Notes: a model not told the origin generated them from the letters alone. Shown: positions 44,651-53,409, counted from the stretch's first letter. The stretch: 64,000 bases of DNA from Streptomyces pactum (GCF_002005225.1 NZ_CP019724.1:496001-560000), one strand, 5' to 3'. Program-made: numbers and translations.

Positions 44651-45576
44651 GCACGGTGACCACCGACGACGCCTTCGCGCATCCGGCGCTGTTCTACCGC
44701 TCGGAGCGCGAGTACGCCGACCGGACGGTGACGTTCGTACGGGAGGGGCTGGCCGCGGGTGAACCCGTGGCGGTGGCCGTGCCCGCCCCCAACCTGGAGC
44801 TGATCAGGGCGGGGCTGGGTACGGACGCGCGGGACGTCTCCTTCCTGGACATGTCGGAGGCCGGGCGCAATCCGGGGCGGATCATCCCCGGCGTGCTCAG
44901 GGCGTTCGCCGACGCGCACCGGCACGAACGGGTGCGCATCATCGGTGAGCCGGTCTGGGCCGGGCGCACTGCGGCGGAGTACCCGGCGTGCGCCCAGCAC
45001 GAAGCGCTGATCAACGCGGCCTTCGCGGGCCGTCCCGCGACGATCCTGTGCCCGTACGACGAGGCCAAGCTGAACGCGGACGCGCTGGCCGACGCCTTCC
45101 TCACCCATCCGACGGTCATCGCAGACGGCCTGGAGCAGACCAGCGAGGCCTACGACTGGCACGCGGTCGTCGACCGCTACAACCAGCCGCTGGATCCCCC
45201 GCCGGACGCCGACGTCTTCGCGTTCGGTGCCGGGGAACTGCCCGAGGCGCGCCGCTTCACCGTCGACCGGGCCGTGTCGCTCGGGCTGGCCGAGCGACGC
45301 CTGCAGGACGCGGAGTTGGCGGTGGCGGAGCTCACCACCAACAGCGTGGTCCACGGCGGAGGGCACGGGACGCTGGCGATCTGGGCCGAGCCGGGGCAGT
45401 TGGTGTGCGAGGTCCGCGACAAGGGACGCCTCACGGATCCGCTGGCCGGCCGCCGGCCGCCCGAGCACGGGCAGATCGGCGGCCGCGGCCTGCTGCTCGT
45501 CCACTACGTCGCGGATCTGGTGCGGGTGCACACGACGGACGACGGCACCACCGTCCGCTTCTACCTCGGTTTTTGA
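44647..45576 (+). CDS. rsbA: Anti-sigma-B kinase-like protein with MEDS domain
   Basis: 309 aa. The N-terminal MEDS sensory domain (about 10-160; HPALFYRSEREYADRTVTFV) is followed by a GHKL/HATPase domain (about 190-305) with N box LAVAELTTNSVVHGGG, G1 VRDKGRLTDP and G2 GGRGLLLVHYVADLV. It binds sigma-B and holds it inactive, being released by the STAS partner. Overlaps rsbB; sigB follows after 131 bases that contain a candidate sigma-B promoter, giving a feedback loop. Confidence 0.92.
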   Translation: MSTVTTDDAFAHPALFYRSEREYADRTVTFVREGLAAGEPVAVAVPAPNLELIRAGLGTDARDVSFLDMSEAGRNPGRIIPGVLRAFADAHRHERVRIIGEPVWAGRTAAEYPACAQHEALINAAFAGRPATILCPYDEAKLNADALADAFLTHPTVIADGLEQTSEAYDWHAVVDRYNQPLDPPPDADVFAFGAGELPEARRFTVDRAVSLGLAERRLQDAELAVAELTTNSVVHGGGHGTLAIWAEPGQLVCEVRDKGRLTDPLAGRRPPEHGQIGGRGLLLVHYVADLVRVHTTDDGTTVRFYLGF

Positions 45577-45620
45577 ACCGGTGCCGGACCGTGCGCCCGC
45601 AACGCCTACCGCGGCAGCAT

Positions 45621-45645
45621 GTGTGGGTGCCTTGACCGGGGGTAG
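45621..45645 (+). promoter_or_regulatory. Candidate autoregulatory sigma-B promoter of sigB
   Basis: GTGT, 15 bases, then GGGTAG, fitting the recalled sigma-B consensus GNNT-N14-16-GGGTAC/T with one -10 mismatch, 63 bases upstream of the sigB ATG. S. coelicolor sigB is known to be autoregulated from just such a position. Confidence 0.55.
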
Positions 45646-45707
45646 GCGCTCTTTCGTCGGCCGACGAGCCGGCGGCGACGGGGGCCGATCGACTGGGAGG
45701 GCACATC

Positions 45708-46553
45708 ATGACGACGACGACCGCACGGGTCACCGAGCACACCAGCACGGGCATGCCGGAGGTAGCGGACCCGTCCAAGGTGGCGCCCAAGGACGCGCGG
45801 GAGTTGTCGAAGCTGTTCTTCCAGCAGCTCACGGTTCTCGAAGAGGGCACGCCCGAATACCAGTACGCGCGCAACACGCTGATCGAGATGAACATGTCCC
45901 TGGTCCGCTTCGCGGCCGGCCGGTTCCGCAGCCGCGGGCCGGAGGAGATGGAGGACATCGTCCAGGTCGGCATGATCGGGCTGATCAAGGCCATCGACCG
46001 GTTCGAGTTGACCCGCGAGGTCGAGTTCACCTCCTTCGCCGTGCCGTACATCGTCGGCGAGATCAAGCGGTTCTTCCGTGACACCTCGTGGGCCGTGCAC
46101 GTGCCCCGGCGCCTCCAGGAGGCCCGTGTCCAGTTGGCCCGGGCCACCGAGGAGCTGCGCAGCCGCCTTGGCCGCAACCCCACCACCAGTGAACTGTCCG
46201 AGCTGATGTGCCTCCCGGAGGACGAGGTCGTCGAGGCCCGGCTGGCGGCCAACGGCTACAACTCCGCCTCGCTGGACGCGGCCATCAACGGCAGCGAGGA
46301 CGGCGAGTCGGCCCTGGCGGACTTCATCGGTGCGGACGACGCCGCGCTGGGGCTCGTGGACGACTTCCACGCCCTGGCCCCGATGATCGCCGAGCTGGAC
46401 GAACGCGACCGGCAGATCATCCACTGGCGCTTCGTCGAGGAGCTCACCCAGAAGGACATCGGTGAACGCCTCGGGGTCTCGCAGATGCATGTGTCCCGGC
46501 TGATCTCGCGGCTGCTGGCCCGCCTGCGGGAGGGCATGCTCAGCGACCACTGA
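45708..46553 (+). CDS. sigB: Stress sigma factor of the SigB/SigF/SigG family
   Basis: 281 aa group 3 sigma factor. Region 2 EMNMSLVRFAAGRFRSRGPE with DIVQVGMIGLIKAIDRFEL, region 3 WAVHVPRRLQEARVQLARAT, region 4 IIHWRFVEELTQKDIGERLG with SQMHVSRLISRLLARL. Directs the osmotic and oxidative stress regulon in streptomycetes (dps, catalase and others). ATG 45708 follows GGGAGGGCACATC. Held off by the rsbA product. Confidence 0.95.
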   Translation: MTTTTARVTEHTSTGMPEVADPSKVAPKDARELSKLFFQQLTVLEEGTPEYQYARNTLIEMNMSLVRFAAGRFRSRGPEEMEDIVQVGMIGLIKAIDRFELTREVEFTSFAVPYIVGEIKRFFRDTSWAVHVPRRLQEARVQLARATEELRSRLGRNPTTSELSELMCLPEDEVVEARLAANGYNSASLDAAINGSEDGESALADFIGADDAALGLVDDFHALAPMIAELDERDRQIIHWRFVEELTQKDIGERLGVSQMHVSRLISRLLARLREGMLSDH

Positions 46554-46561
46554 GTGGCGCT

Positions 46562-47680
46562 TCAGGCGGCGGTCTTCTTCTTCCGGCGGCCTCGGGCGCC
46601 GGTGAGGGCGTCGATCAGCTCGTCGCGGCTCATCTTCGACCGTCCGGCGATGTCCTGCTCGGTGGCCCGCTGGTAGAGCTCCGCCTTGCTCAGCTCCCGG
46701 AGCTCGCCCCGTCCGGGCGGCGCCTCGCGGGAGGGGGTGGTGGCCTTCTTCCGGGGCACGGAGCCCTTCTTCCGGGGCTCGAGGTGCTTGTTCCGGGGCT
46801 CGGAGTGCTTGTTCCGGGGCTCGGTGTCCTTCTTCCGCGGGGCCGAGGTCCGCCGGCCGCCGGTGCGCTTCGTCTTCGCCGGTTCCTGCTCGCCGCCGGC
46901 TCCCTTCGCCTGCTCCAGGCTGCCGCGCAGGACCTCCATCAGGTCGACGACGTTGGTGGCCCGAGGGGCTTCCTCCGCGACGGCGACCTCCTTGCCCTCG
47001 GCCTTGGCCCGGACCAGCGCACGGACCTTCTCCTGGTACGTGTCGCGGTAGCGGTCGGGCTCCCAGGGCCCGCTGAGGGCGTCGACCAGCCGCATCGCCA
47101 TGTCCAGTTCCTTGCCCCGGCCCGCCCGGCCCGAGGGCAGCTCGGGTAGCTCCTCGACCGGGTCGCGGACCTCGTCGGCCCAGTGCAGCGTCTGGAGGAC
47201 CAGGACCCTGTCCTCGGCGCGGAGCGCGGTCAGGTACTGCCGGTTGCGCATGACGAAGGTGGCGACGCCGACCTTGCCCGCCTCGGCGAGGGCGGTGCGG
47301 AGCAGCTCGTAGACCTTGAGGAACTCCTTGCCGCGCGGGGCGACGTAGTAGGTGCGGCCGAAGTAGACCGGTTCGATGCGGTCGAGGTCGACGAAGTCGG
47401 TGATCTCGAGGGCCTGGGAGCGGCCCGGTGCGATCTCGTCCAGTTCCTCCGGCTCGACGACGACGTACTCGCCCTCGCCCACCTCGTACCCCTTGACGAT
47501 GTCACCGGAGTCCACCTCCTCGCCGGTGCGCTCGTTGACCCGCCGGTTGCGGATCCGGTCCGAGGTGCCGCGCTGCAGTTGGTGGAAGTGGACCGAGTGG
47601 TCCTCGGTCGCCGTGAACAGACCGACGGGCACCGAGACCAGCCCGAACGTGATGACACCTGTCCAGATCGCCCGCGCCAT
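46562..47680 (-). CDS. ku: Ku end-joining protein with extended basic tail
   Basis: 372 aa. Core Ku domain (1-265): [20 protein letters not shown], then [51 protein letters not shown]. Ku forms a ring on DNA ends and recruits LigD for non-homologous end joining. A long tail follows (about 265-330) with 7-residue repeats of EPRNKH/EPRKKG type and a last SAP/Rho-N-like segment [22 protein letters not shown] 47680. It converges on sigB with an 8-base gap; no ligase gene is adjacent. Confidence 0.95.
   Translation of the reverse strand: MARAIWTGVITFGLVSVPVGLFTATEDHSVHFHQLQRGTSDRIRNRRVNERTGEEVDSGDIVKGYEVGEGEYVVVEPEELDEIAPGRSQALEITDFVDLDRIEPVYFGRTYYVAPRGKEFLKVYELLRTALAEAGKVGVATFVMRNRQYLTALRAEDRVLVLQTLHWADEVRDPVEELPELPSGRAGRGKELDMAMRLVDALSGPWEPDRYRDTYQEKVRALVRAKAEGKEVAVAEEAPRATNVVDLMEVLRGSLEQAKGAGGEQEPAKTKRTGGRRTSAPRKKDTEPRNKHSEPRNKHLEPRKKGSVPRKKATTPSREAPPGRGELRELSKAELYQRATEQDIAGRSKMSRDELIDALTGARGRRKKKTAA
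46746..46829. repeat. 21-bp tandem repeat, four copies, in ku
   Basis: Units TTCTTCCGGGGCACGGAGCCC, TTCTTCCGGGGCTCGAGGTGC and two TTGTTCCGGGGCTCGG-type copies keep frame and encode the basic 7-residue repeats of the Ku tail. Confidence 0.85.
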
Positions 47681-47909
47681 GGCCGTCCGCTCCGTCCGTC
47701 CTGCCCGCACCGCCCAACCCGTCCACGCTCACACCCCGACCACGATCGTGCGCGCCGGACGGCGCACCCGGGTCAACAGCCGGGCGACAGCGCGCGCATC
47801 GGCCCCGGTCGGTATTCCCTGTGAAGTGCGGGACGGCGACCGGGCTCCGCGCCCTCGGCGTTTCCCGTCACGAGAAGCCGGACCACGTCGATCAAAGGGA
47901 CCTTGACCC

Positions 47910-49031
47910 ATGAGCTGTCACCTGAAGGCGATCACCCGCGAGGAACATCTGGACTTCGTCGCGGCCCGGCCTTCCGTGAGTCACCTGCAGACGCCCTCGT
48001 GGGGCGACGTGAAACCGGACTGGCGGGCGGAGAGCCTCGGCTGGTTCGACGAGAGCGGCGGCCTCGTGGGCGCGGGGCTGGTGCTGCTGCGGCCGTTGCC
48101 GAAGCTGAAGCGCTATCTGGCCTACCTGCCCGAGGGCCCGGTCATCGACTGGGGCGCGGCGGATCTCCAGCGGTGGCTGGAGCCGATGCTCGCCCACCTG
48201 AGGAAGCGCGGCGCCTTCTCCGTGAGGATGGGGCCTTTGGTGGTGGCCCGGCGCTGGAGCGCCGAGGCGGTCAAGGCGGCGATCGCCGACCCCGGGGCCC
48301 GGCGGCTGGGGGACGTGGAGCCCACCGTGCGCGAACCCGGCGCCGAGGGCGTCGCCGAGCGGCTGCGCCGGATGGGCTGGCGGCGGACCGCGCCGGGCGG
48401 CGAGGACGGCTTCGCCGCGGGCCAGCCGCGCTACGTGTGCCAGGTGCCGCTCGCCGGGCGGACGCTGGAGCAGATCCGGAGCGGCTTCAACCAGCAGTGG
48501 CGCCGCAACATCAAGAAGTCCGAGAAGGCCGGCGTCAAAGTCGTCCGGGGCGACCACGAGGACCTCCCGGCCTTCTACGAGCTCTACGTCGAGACCGCCG
48601 AACGGGACCGGTTCGTCCCGCGTCCCCTCGCCTACTTCCAGCGCATGTGGACCGCGCTGACGGCCGAGGATCCCGATCGCATGCGCCTCTACCTCGCCCA
48701 TCACGACGGGGAGGTGCTCGCCGCGGCCACGATGCTGACCGTCGGCGAGCACGTCTGGTACTCCTACGGCGCATCCACGAGCCGCCGGCGCGAGGTGCGG
48801 CCCAACAACGCGCTCCAGTGGCGGATGATGTGCGACGCCCATGAACGGGGCGCGGCCGTCTACGACTTCCGCGGCATCACCGACACCCTGGACGAGGACA
48901 ACCACCTGCTGGGCCTGCTCCGGTTCAAGACCGGAGCCGGCGGTGAGGCCGTGGAGTACCTCGGCGAGTGGGACTATCCGCTCAACAAGCTGCTGCACAA
49001 GGCCCTGAACCTGTACATGGCCCGGCGCTGA
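47910..49031 (+). CDS. FemABX-family aminoacyltransferase
   Basis: 373 aa, two GNAT-like halves of the Fem fold. Conserved blocks: HLQTPSWGDVKPDW near the start, LAYLPEGPVIDW, FNQQWRRNIKKSEKAGVKV and YDFRGITDTLDEDN. Fem proteins add amino acids from aminoacyl-tRNA to the stem peptide of peptidoglycan precursors at the cytoplasmic membrane face. It may be a paralogue of the housekeeping FemX. ATG 47910; divergent from ku (229 bases). Confidence 0.9.
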   Translation: MSCHLKAITREEHLDFVAARPSVSHLQTPSWGDVKPDWRAESLGWFDESGGLVGAGLVLLRPLPKLKRYLAYLPEGPVIDWGAADLQRWLEPMLAHLRKRGAFSVRMGPLVVARRWSAEAVKAAIADPGARRLGDVEPTVREPGAEGVAERLRRMGWRRTAPGGEDGFAAGQPRYVCQVPLAGRTLEQIRSGFNQQWRRNIKKSEKAGVKVVRGDHEDLPAFYELYVETAERDRFVPRPLAYFQRMWTALTAEDPDRMRLYLAHHDGEVLAAATMLTVGEHVWYSYGASTSRRREVRPNNALQWRMMCDAHERGAAVYDFRGITDTLDEDNHLLGLLRFKTGAGGEAVEYLGEWDYPLNKLLHKALNLYMARR

Positions 49032-49045
49032 GCCGCGGGGGCCGG

Positions 49046-49786
49046 TCAGTCGGCGGGCTTCTCCCAGACCGAGACGTGGTGGCGGCTCTCGTGGGTGAAG
49101 GGTGCCCGGCTCCATCCCTCCCACCGGTCGCGCAGTCGCAGTCCGGCGAGCCGGGCCATCAGGTCGAGCTCGGCGGGCCACACGTAGCGGAAGGGGATGG
49201 ACGAGTGCTCGGCCCGTCCGTCCACGATGCTCACGTAGTTCGAACTCATCGCCTGGGTGGCGGTGTCGTAGGTGTCGAACGCCCACTCGGTCGGGCCGAC
49301 GCCGAACGGCACGGCGGTCTGTCCCGGCGGCAGCAGGCGCAGCTCCGGCACGCCCACCTCGATGACGAAGCAGCCCCCGGGCTCCAGGTGTCCGGCCGCG
49401 TTGCGGAAGCAGTCGACCTGGGCGTCCTGCGTGGTCAGGTTGTTGATGGTGTTGTAGACGAGATAGACGACCGTGAAGGCACCCGGCACCCGGGTCGTCG
49501 CGAAGTCGCCGATGGTCACCCCGACGGCGTCGCCGCCCGGTTTGGCGCCGAGCCGGGAGGTCATGGCCCGGGACAGGTCGATGCCGTGCACCGGGACTCC
49601 GCGGCCCGCCAGGGGCAGCGCGATCCGGCCGGTGCCGATGCCGAACTCGAGCGCTCGTCCCCCGCCCGCGAGTTCGGCCAGCAGGCCGACCGCCGGATCC
49701 ACCGCGTCGGGCGTGAACCTGTCCGCCGACGACGCGTCGTATCGCGCGGCGACGTTTTCTCCGAAGTAGCCGTCCTCGTCAGACAT
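49046..49786 (-). CDS. Class I SAM-dependent methyltransferase
   Basis: 246 aa. Motif I ALEFGIGTGRIALPLAGRG, acidic loop VHGIDLSRAMTSRL, GVTIGDFATTRVPG, and VYLVYNTINNLTTQDAQ (NxxN motif IV). The C-terminal part contains FRYVWPAELDLMARLAG. The substrate is unknown. ATG 49786 is chosen because upstream in-frame text is noise from the decayed region. It converges on the Fem gene with a 14-base gap. Confidence 0.9.
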   Translation of the reverse strand: MSDEDGYFGENVAARYDASSADRFTPDAVDPAVGLLAELAGGGRALEFGIGTGRIALPLAGRGVPVHGIDLSRAMTSRLGAKPGGDAVGVTIGDFATTRVPGAFTVVYLVYNTINNLTTQDAQVDCFRNAAGHLEPGGCFVIEVGVPELRLLPPGQTAVPFGVGPTEWAFDTYDTATQAMSSNYVSIVDGRAEHSSIPFRYVWPAELDLMARLAGLRLRDRWEGWSRAPFTHESRHHVSVWEKPAD

Positions 49787-49805
49787 GCGGGGACCGTACC
49801 GCTCG

Positions 49806-49898
49806 TCAGGCCTTCGGCGCCCGCGTTTTTCCACCGCGTGCCGACAGCGTGTACAGCAGCCCGTACAGCAGCGAGGCGACGACGAGGCCCGCCGGCAG
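49806..49898 (-). pseudogene. Membrane-protein C-terminal remnant
   Basis: The minus strand gives RLPAGLVVASLLYGLLYTLS then ARGGKTRAPKA and a stop at 49806: one hydrophobic helix and a basic tail, with no start and no upstream continuation. It looks like the last 30 residues of a lost membrane protein. Confidence 0.4.
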
Positions 49899-49899
49899 G

Positions 49900-50110
49900 C
49901 GAGTTCCACGCCGCCCAGGGCGTGTGCGACCGGCACATCGAGACCGTCCCGGACGACACCCTGTGCCGGTTCGCGGAACTCGGTGTGGTGGCGTCCGTGC
50001 AGCCCACCCACTGCTGCGACTTCACCGTACCGGCCACCGAACCGGCCGAGGTGCCGCTGCTGTTGACGGTCCTCGACGGCGACCCCACGCATCGCGCCGC
50101 GAGTCTGTGA
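49900..50110 (+). pseudogene. Amidohydrolase remnant
   Basis: Reads IETVPDDTLCRFAELGVVAS and VQPTHCCDFT, matching the core of YtcJ-type amidohydrolases (usual text: R-I-E-H-x-x-T-V-P-D-D with metal-site neighbours). The first 300 or more residues with the HxH metal site are missing and the tail is lost after about 65 codons. Confidence 0.6.
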
Positions 50111-50190
50111 TCCGGCCCGAGGGTTGCGGCCCACCCCGTCGTGGGCAGTGGGGTGATGTGGTCCGAGGGGTGTGAGGCGGGAGGTGGGCG

Positions 50191-50904
50191 ATGTCGCGGC
50201 TGCTGGTGGTGCAGAACGGTCCGGGTGGCGGGCCGGGCAGGTTCGGTGACTGGCTGGCCGAGGACGGCCTGTCACTCGAGGTGGTGCACGCGTACGCCGG
50301 TGCGCCGCTCCCCCGGCACCTGGCGCACGACGGCGTCATGGTGCTCGGGGGCGGCTACCTGCCCGACGACGACGCCCGCGCACCCTGGCTGGCGCCCACT
50401 CGCGCGCTGGTCTCCGAGGCGCTGGAGCGCGGTGCCCCCGTGTTCGGGATCTGCCTCGGCGGGCAGCTCCTCGCCCAGGTCGCGGGAGGCACGGTCCGGG
50501 GCGAGCACGGCGAACCGGAGTTCGGCAGCACCCCGCTCACCCTGCGGTCCGGGGCCGCGGACGATCCGCTCTTTCGGGGGCTGCCGGAGCGGGTGACGGC
50601 CATCGAACACCATGTGGACGCCGTCACCGCCCTGCCGTCCGGTGTCGCCTGGCTGATGGAGAGCGAGCACTGCCCCTACCAGGCCTTCCGGGTCGGCGAC
50701 CGGGCGTGGGGCGTGCAGTTCCACCCGGAGGCGGGCGCGGACCGGGTGCGGTCGTGGGAACCGGAGCGGCTACGGTCCCGAGGGCTGGACCCGGCTGAGC
50801 TGCGCCGCCGGGCGGAGCGCGACGAGCCCGCCGCCGCGGCGGTCTGGCGCGAGGTCGCCCGGCGCTTCGCCGCGGTCGTACGGAGCCGGGCGGTCAGCCG
50901 GTGA
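50191..50904 (+). CDS. Class I glutamine-amidotransferase-like protein
   Basis: 237 aa. Nucleophile elbow VFGICLGGQLLAQVAGG (Cys near 91), glutamine-binding segment VTAIEHHVDAVTALPSGV, and catalytic His-Glu in WGVQFHPEAG. It is of the GMP-synthase-like stand-alone type; ammonia acceptor unknown. ATG 50191. The gene ends 11 bases inside the 3' end of the convergent esterase gene. Confidence 0.92.
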   Translation: MSRLLVVQNGPGGGPGRFGDWLAEDGLSLEVVHAYAGAPLPRHLAHDGVMVLGGGYLPDDDARAPWLAPTRALVSEALERGAPVFGICLGGQLLAQVAGGTVRGEHGEPEFGSTPLTLRSGAADDPLFRGLPERVTAIEHHVDAVTALPSGVAWLMESEHCPYQAFRVGDRAWGVQFHPEAGADRVRSWEPERLRSRGLDPAELRRRAERDEPAAAAVWREVARRFAAVVRSRAVSR

Positions 50905-52069
50905 AGGCGCCGCGGTCGGTGAACGCCAACTTGGCGAAGCGCTCGCCCATGCGGCGGTGGGTGGCGGCGTCCGGGTGGACGTTGTCGGGCAGGGGGAGCT
51001 CGGCCGCGTCGGCCTCGCCGTAGAGCTCGCGGCCGTCGAGGTGGTGCAGGTTCGGGTCGTCGGCCGCCCGCTGCTCGACGATCCGGGCCAGCTCGTCGCG
51101 GATGACGTTCAGGGTCAGTTTCCCGCTCGCGCGTTCCGCCGGGTCGCCGGTGGCCACGAAGCGCACTCGTCCCTCGGCGAGCCCGGTGAAGTCGGGGGCG
51201 AGGGGGCCGGGGGTGTCCTCGTGGACGGGGCACAGGATGGGCGAGACGACCAGCAGCGGGGCGGTGGGGTGGCCCTCGCGGATCGTGTCGAGGAAGCCGT
51301 GCACGGCCGGTCCGAACGCCCGCAGACGCATCGCGTCGGCGTTTACCACGTTGATGCCGATCTTGACGCTGATCAGGTCGGCGGGGGTCTCCCGCATGGC
51401 CCGCGCGGTGAACGGGTCGAGCAGCGCGCTGCCGGCCAGGCCCAGGTTGACGAGTTCGACACCGCCGAGGGAGGCGGCGAGAGCGGGCCAGGTGGTGGTG
51501 GGGCTCGCGGCGTCGGAGCCGTGGCTGATCGAGCTGCCGTGGTGCAGCCAGATCCTGCGGCCCGGGTCCGGGGACGGCTCGACGGGGGCGTCGGTGCGCA
51601 GGGCGACGAGTTCGGTGGTCTCGTTGTGCGGCAGCCAGATCTCGATGTCCTTGCCGCCCTCGGGCAGGTCCGCGAAACGGAGGGTGCCGACGGGGCCGGG
51701 TTCGACACCCGCCGTGCCGGTCGTCATGTCGATGGTCAGCGTGTTGCCGCCCGCGACACTGCCCCGGCCCGCCGGGCGGCCGTCGACCAGCAGCTCGTAG
51801 ACGCCGTCCGGGCGCGGCGGGGCGCCGACGTAGACCCGCTTGGTGGGCAGGGTGTCCAGCTCGAGGACGGTGGCCCGGGTGCGCAGCGCCAGGCGTACGC
51901 CGGAGGGCTGGGACTCGGCCATGGCGAGCTGTCCGTCGGTGTTCTGGGCGCGGGCCCGGGCAGGCAGCCGGTGCGGCAGCAGGCCCTGCTCGGTGCGCTC
52001 GAGGTCGAGGGCGCCGCGCAGGAGGGCCGGCGTGATGGGCGTGGTGATCAAGTCGTCCGTGGTGGGCAT
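50894..52069 (-). CDS. SGNH/GDSL-family esterase
   Basis: 391 aa. The N-terminal beta-rich domain (about 1-165) has no obvious signal peptide; then the SGNH hydrolase (about 185-388): block I IWLHHGSSISHGSD (nucleophile Ser), block III GINVVN (Asn), block V LPLPDNVHPDAATHRRMGE (Asp-His). Resembles actinobacterial carbohydrate esterases; the acyl substrate is unknown. ATG 52069. Co-directional with the TetR gene upstream, 47-base gap, so it is a possible target of that regulator. Confidence 0.88.
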   Translation of the reverse strand: MPTTDDLITTPITPALLRGALDLERTEQGLLPHRLPARARAQNTDGQLAMAESQPSGVRLALRTRATVLELDTLPTKRVYVGAPPRPDGVYELLVDGRPAGRGSVAGGNTLTIDMTTGTAGVEPGPVGTLRFADLPEGGKDIEIWLPHNETTELVALRTDAPVEPSPDPGRRIWLHHGSSISHGSDAASPTTTWPALAASLGGVELVNLGLAGSALLDPFTARAMRETPADLISVKIGINVVNADAMRLRAFGPAVHGFLDTIREGHPTAPLLVVSPILCPVHEDTPGPLAPDFTGLAEGRVRFVATGDPAERASGKLTLNVIRDELARIVEQRAADDPNLHHLDGRELYGEADAAELPLPDNVHPDAATHRRMGERFAKLAFTDRGAFTG

Positions 52070-52116
52070 GTGGTCTCCGGCTGTGGTGGTGTCCGCGTTC
52101 CCGGGGCAGGGGTGGT

Positions 52117-52692
52117 TCACGGTGCGGGCCAGTTGCGCAGCAGGGCGTCCAGGGCGTCCACGACCCGTGTCCACGTCTCCTGGGTGTCGGGGGCGCTGTG
52201 GCTGAAGCCGCCGCCCATCTCGAGGCTGACGTAACCGTGGAAGACGCTGCCCAGGAGTCGGACGGCGTGGGTCTGGTCCGGTTCCGCCAGGTCGTAGCCG
52301 CGCAGGACGGCCCGGGCCAGCTCCGCGTGGCGGACGCCCGCGCTGGCCGCCGCCGTCTTCGGGTCGAGTCGCAACTGGGCCGCGGCGTAGCGGCCCGGGT
52401 GTTCCCGGGCGTAGTCGCGGTAGACGTCCGCGAAGGCGGCGAGGGCGTCCTTGCCGGCCCGCCCGGCCAGCGCCGTGGCGCCCCGGTCGGCGAGTTCGGC
52501 GAGGGCGAGCAGGGCGATCCGGGTCTTGAGGTCGTGGGAGTTGCGCACGTGCGAGTACAGGCTCGCGACCTTGACGTCGAAGTGTCTGGCCAGCGCGGAG
52601 ACCGTCACCTGGTCGAAGCCGACCTCGTCGGCCAGTTCCGCGCCCGCCCGGACCAGTCGGTCCGTGGTCAGCCCCACCCGTACCATCATCAT
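52117..52692 (-). CDS. TetR-family regulator (TetR/AcrR with WHG-type C-domain)
   Basis: 191 aa. Helix-turn-helix (about 14-60; ELADEVGFDQVTVSALARHF, DVKVASLYSHVRN) and a helical ligand domain with FHGYVSLEMGGGF, a WHG/TetR_C signature. The start sits in a run of three ATG codons (52692, 52689, 52686) after GAGAGG; the last has the best spacing and GTG 52704 is in frame. The perfect 21-bp palindrome at 52722-52742 overlaps its promoter, so autorepression and control of the divergent FBP gene are likely. Confidence 0.9.
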   Translation of the reverse strand: MMMVRVGLTTDRLVRAGAELADEVGFDQVTVSALARHFDVKVASLYSHVRNSHDLKTRIALLALAELADRGATALAGRAGKDALAAFADVYRDYAREHPGRYAAAQLRLDPKTAAASAGVRHAELARAVLRGYDLAEPDQTHAVRLLGSVFHGYVSLEMGGGFSHSAPDTQETWTRVVDALDALLRNWPAP

Positions 52693-52721
52693 CCTCTCGT
52701 TCACCTGAGTCGATTATGCAT

Positions 52722-52742
52722 TTGCCTAAAGCATTTAGGCAA
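52722..52742. promoter_or_regulatory. Palindromic TetR operator
   Basis: TTGCCTAAA-GCA-TTTAGGCAA: perfect 9-bp arms, 3-bp spacer, between divergent starts of the TetR gene and the FBP-domain gene. The AT-rich text stands out from its surroundings. Confidence 0.85.
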
Positions 52743-52757
52743 CTTAGCCTGCGTTGC

Positions 52758-53249
52758 ATGAGACCACTGACCGACAATGAGATTCGCGCCGCCTTCGTGA
52801 ACTGCACCAAGGGAGCGGCCAAGCGCCTGTCCGTGCCCCACGACCTGGCCGACCGGCCGTGGGACGACCTGGACTACTTCGGCTGGCGGGATCCCCGGGC
52901 ACCGGACCGCGCCTACCTCGTGACCGAACGGAACGGCCGGCCGACGGCACTCGCGCTGCGCTCCTCCGGCGCCGCCTCCTGGCAGGCACGCCGCAGCATG
53001 TGCTCGATGTGCCTGACCACCCATTCCGGCGGCGTCTGCCTGATGGTCGCTCCCAAGGCGGGCAAGGCCGGGCAGCAGGGCAACTCGGTGGGCGCCTACA
53101 TCTGCGGTGACCTGGCCTGTTCGCTGTATGTGCGGGGCATGCGGGAGGCGGGCGCCGGCGCGCGGCTGCACGAAACGATCACACTCGAGGAGAAGATCCG
53201 GCGGACCGTGGCGAACCTCGCGGCGTTCGTCGACAAGGTGCTCGCCTGA
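52758..53249 (+). CDS. FBP-domain (EF-G-binding, FusB-like) zinc protein
   Basis: 163 aa. FBP proteins bind elongation factor G and, as in FusB/FusC, free ribosomes stalled by fusidic acid. The C-terminal treble-clef zinc site is visible as CSMCLTTHSGGVC and YICGDLACSLYVRG (four cysteines). N-terminal helices start MRPLTDNEIRAAFVNC. ATG 52758 is 15 bases from the palindromic operator, so the transcript is very short-leadered and probably repressed by the TetR protein. The clinical FusB link is from family knowledge, not from this gene. Confidence 0.88.
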   Translation: MRPLTDNEIRAAFVNCTKGAAKRLSVPHDLADRPWDDLDYFGWRDPRAPDRAYLVTERNGRPTALALRSSGAASWQARRSMCSMCLTTHSGGVCLMVAPKAGKAGQQGNSVGAYICGDLACSLYVRGMREAGAGARLHETITLEEKIRRTVANLAAFVDKVLA

Positions 53250-53280
53250 CGGGCGGGCCAAGGCGCCCGCACTTCTCCCC

Positions 53281-53317
53281 GTGGCGTGAGTGCCACCTCT
53301 CAACGGGATAGTGCCAC
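53281..53317. promoter_or_regulatory. Candidate regulator site upstream of GlxA-type gene
   Basis: GTGGC-N6-GCCAC (53281-53296) plus direct repeats AGTGCCAC at 53289-53296 and 53310-53317, 21 bases apart (two helical turns), about 100 bases upstream of the AraC-type start. Confidence 0.45.
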
Positions 53318-53409
53318 GGGTCGCACGGGGACGCTCCGCGCCGGTCCGCCGTGGTTCCGCCGGTGGCCGGGGGCACGTCCGCCGTCTTGCGGGGAGGTAC
53401 CTTCTGGCC

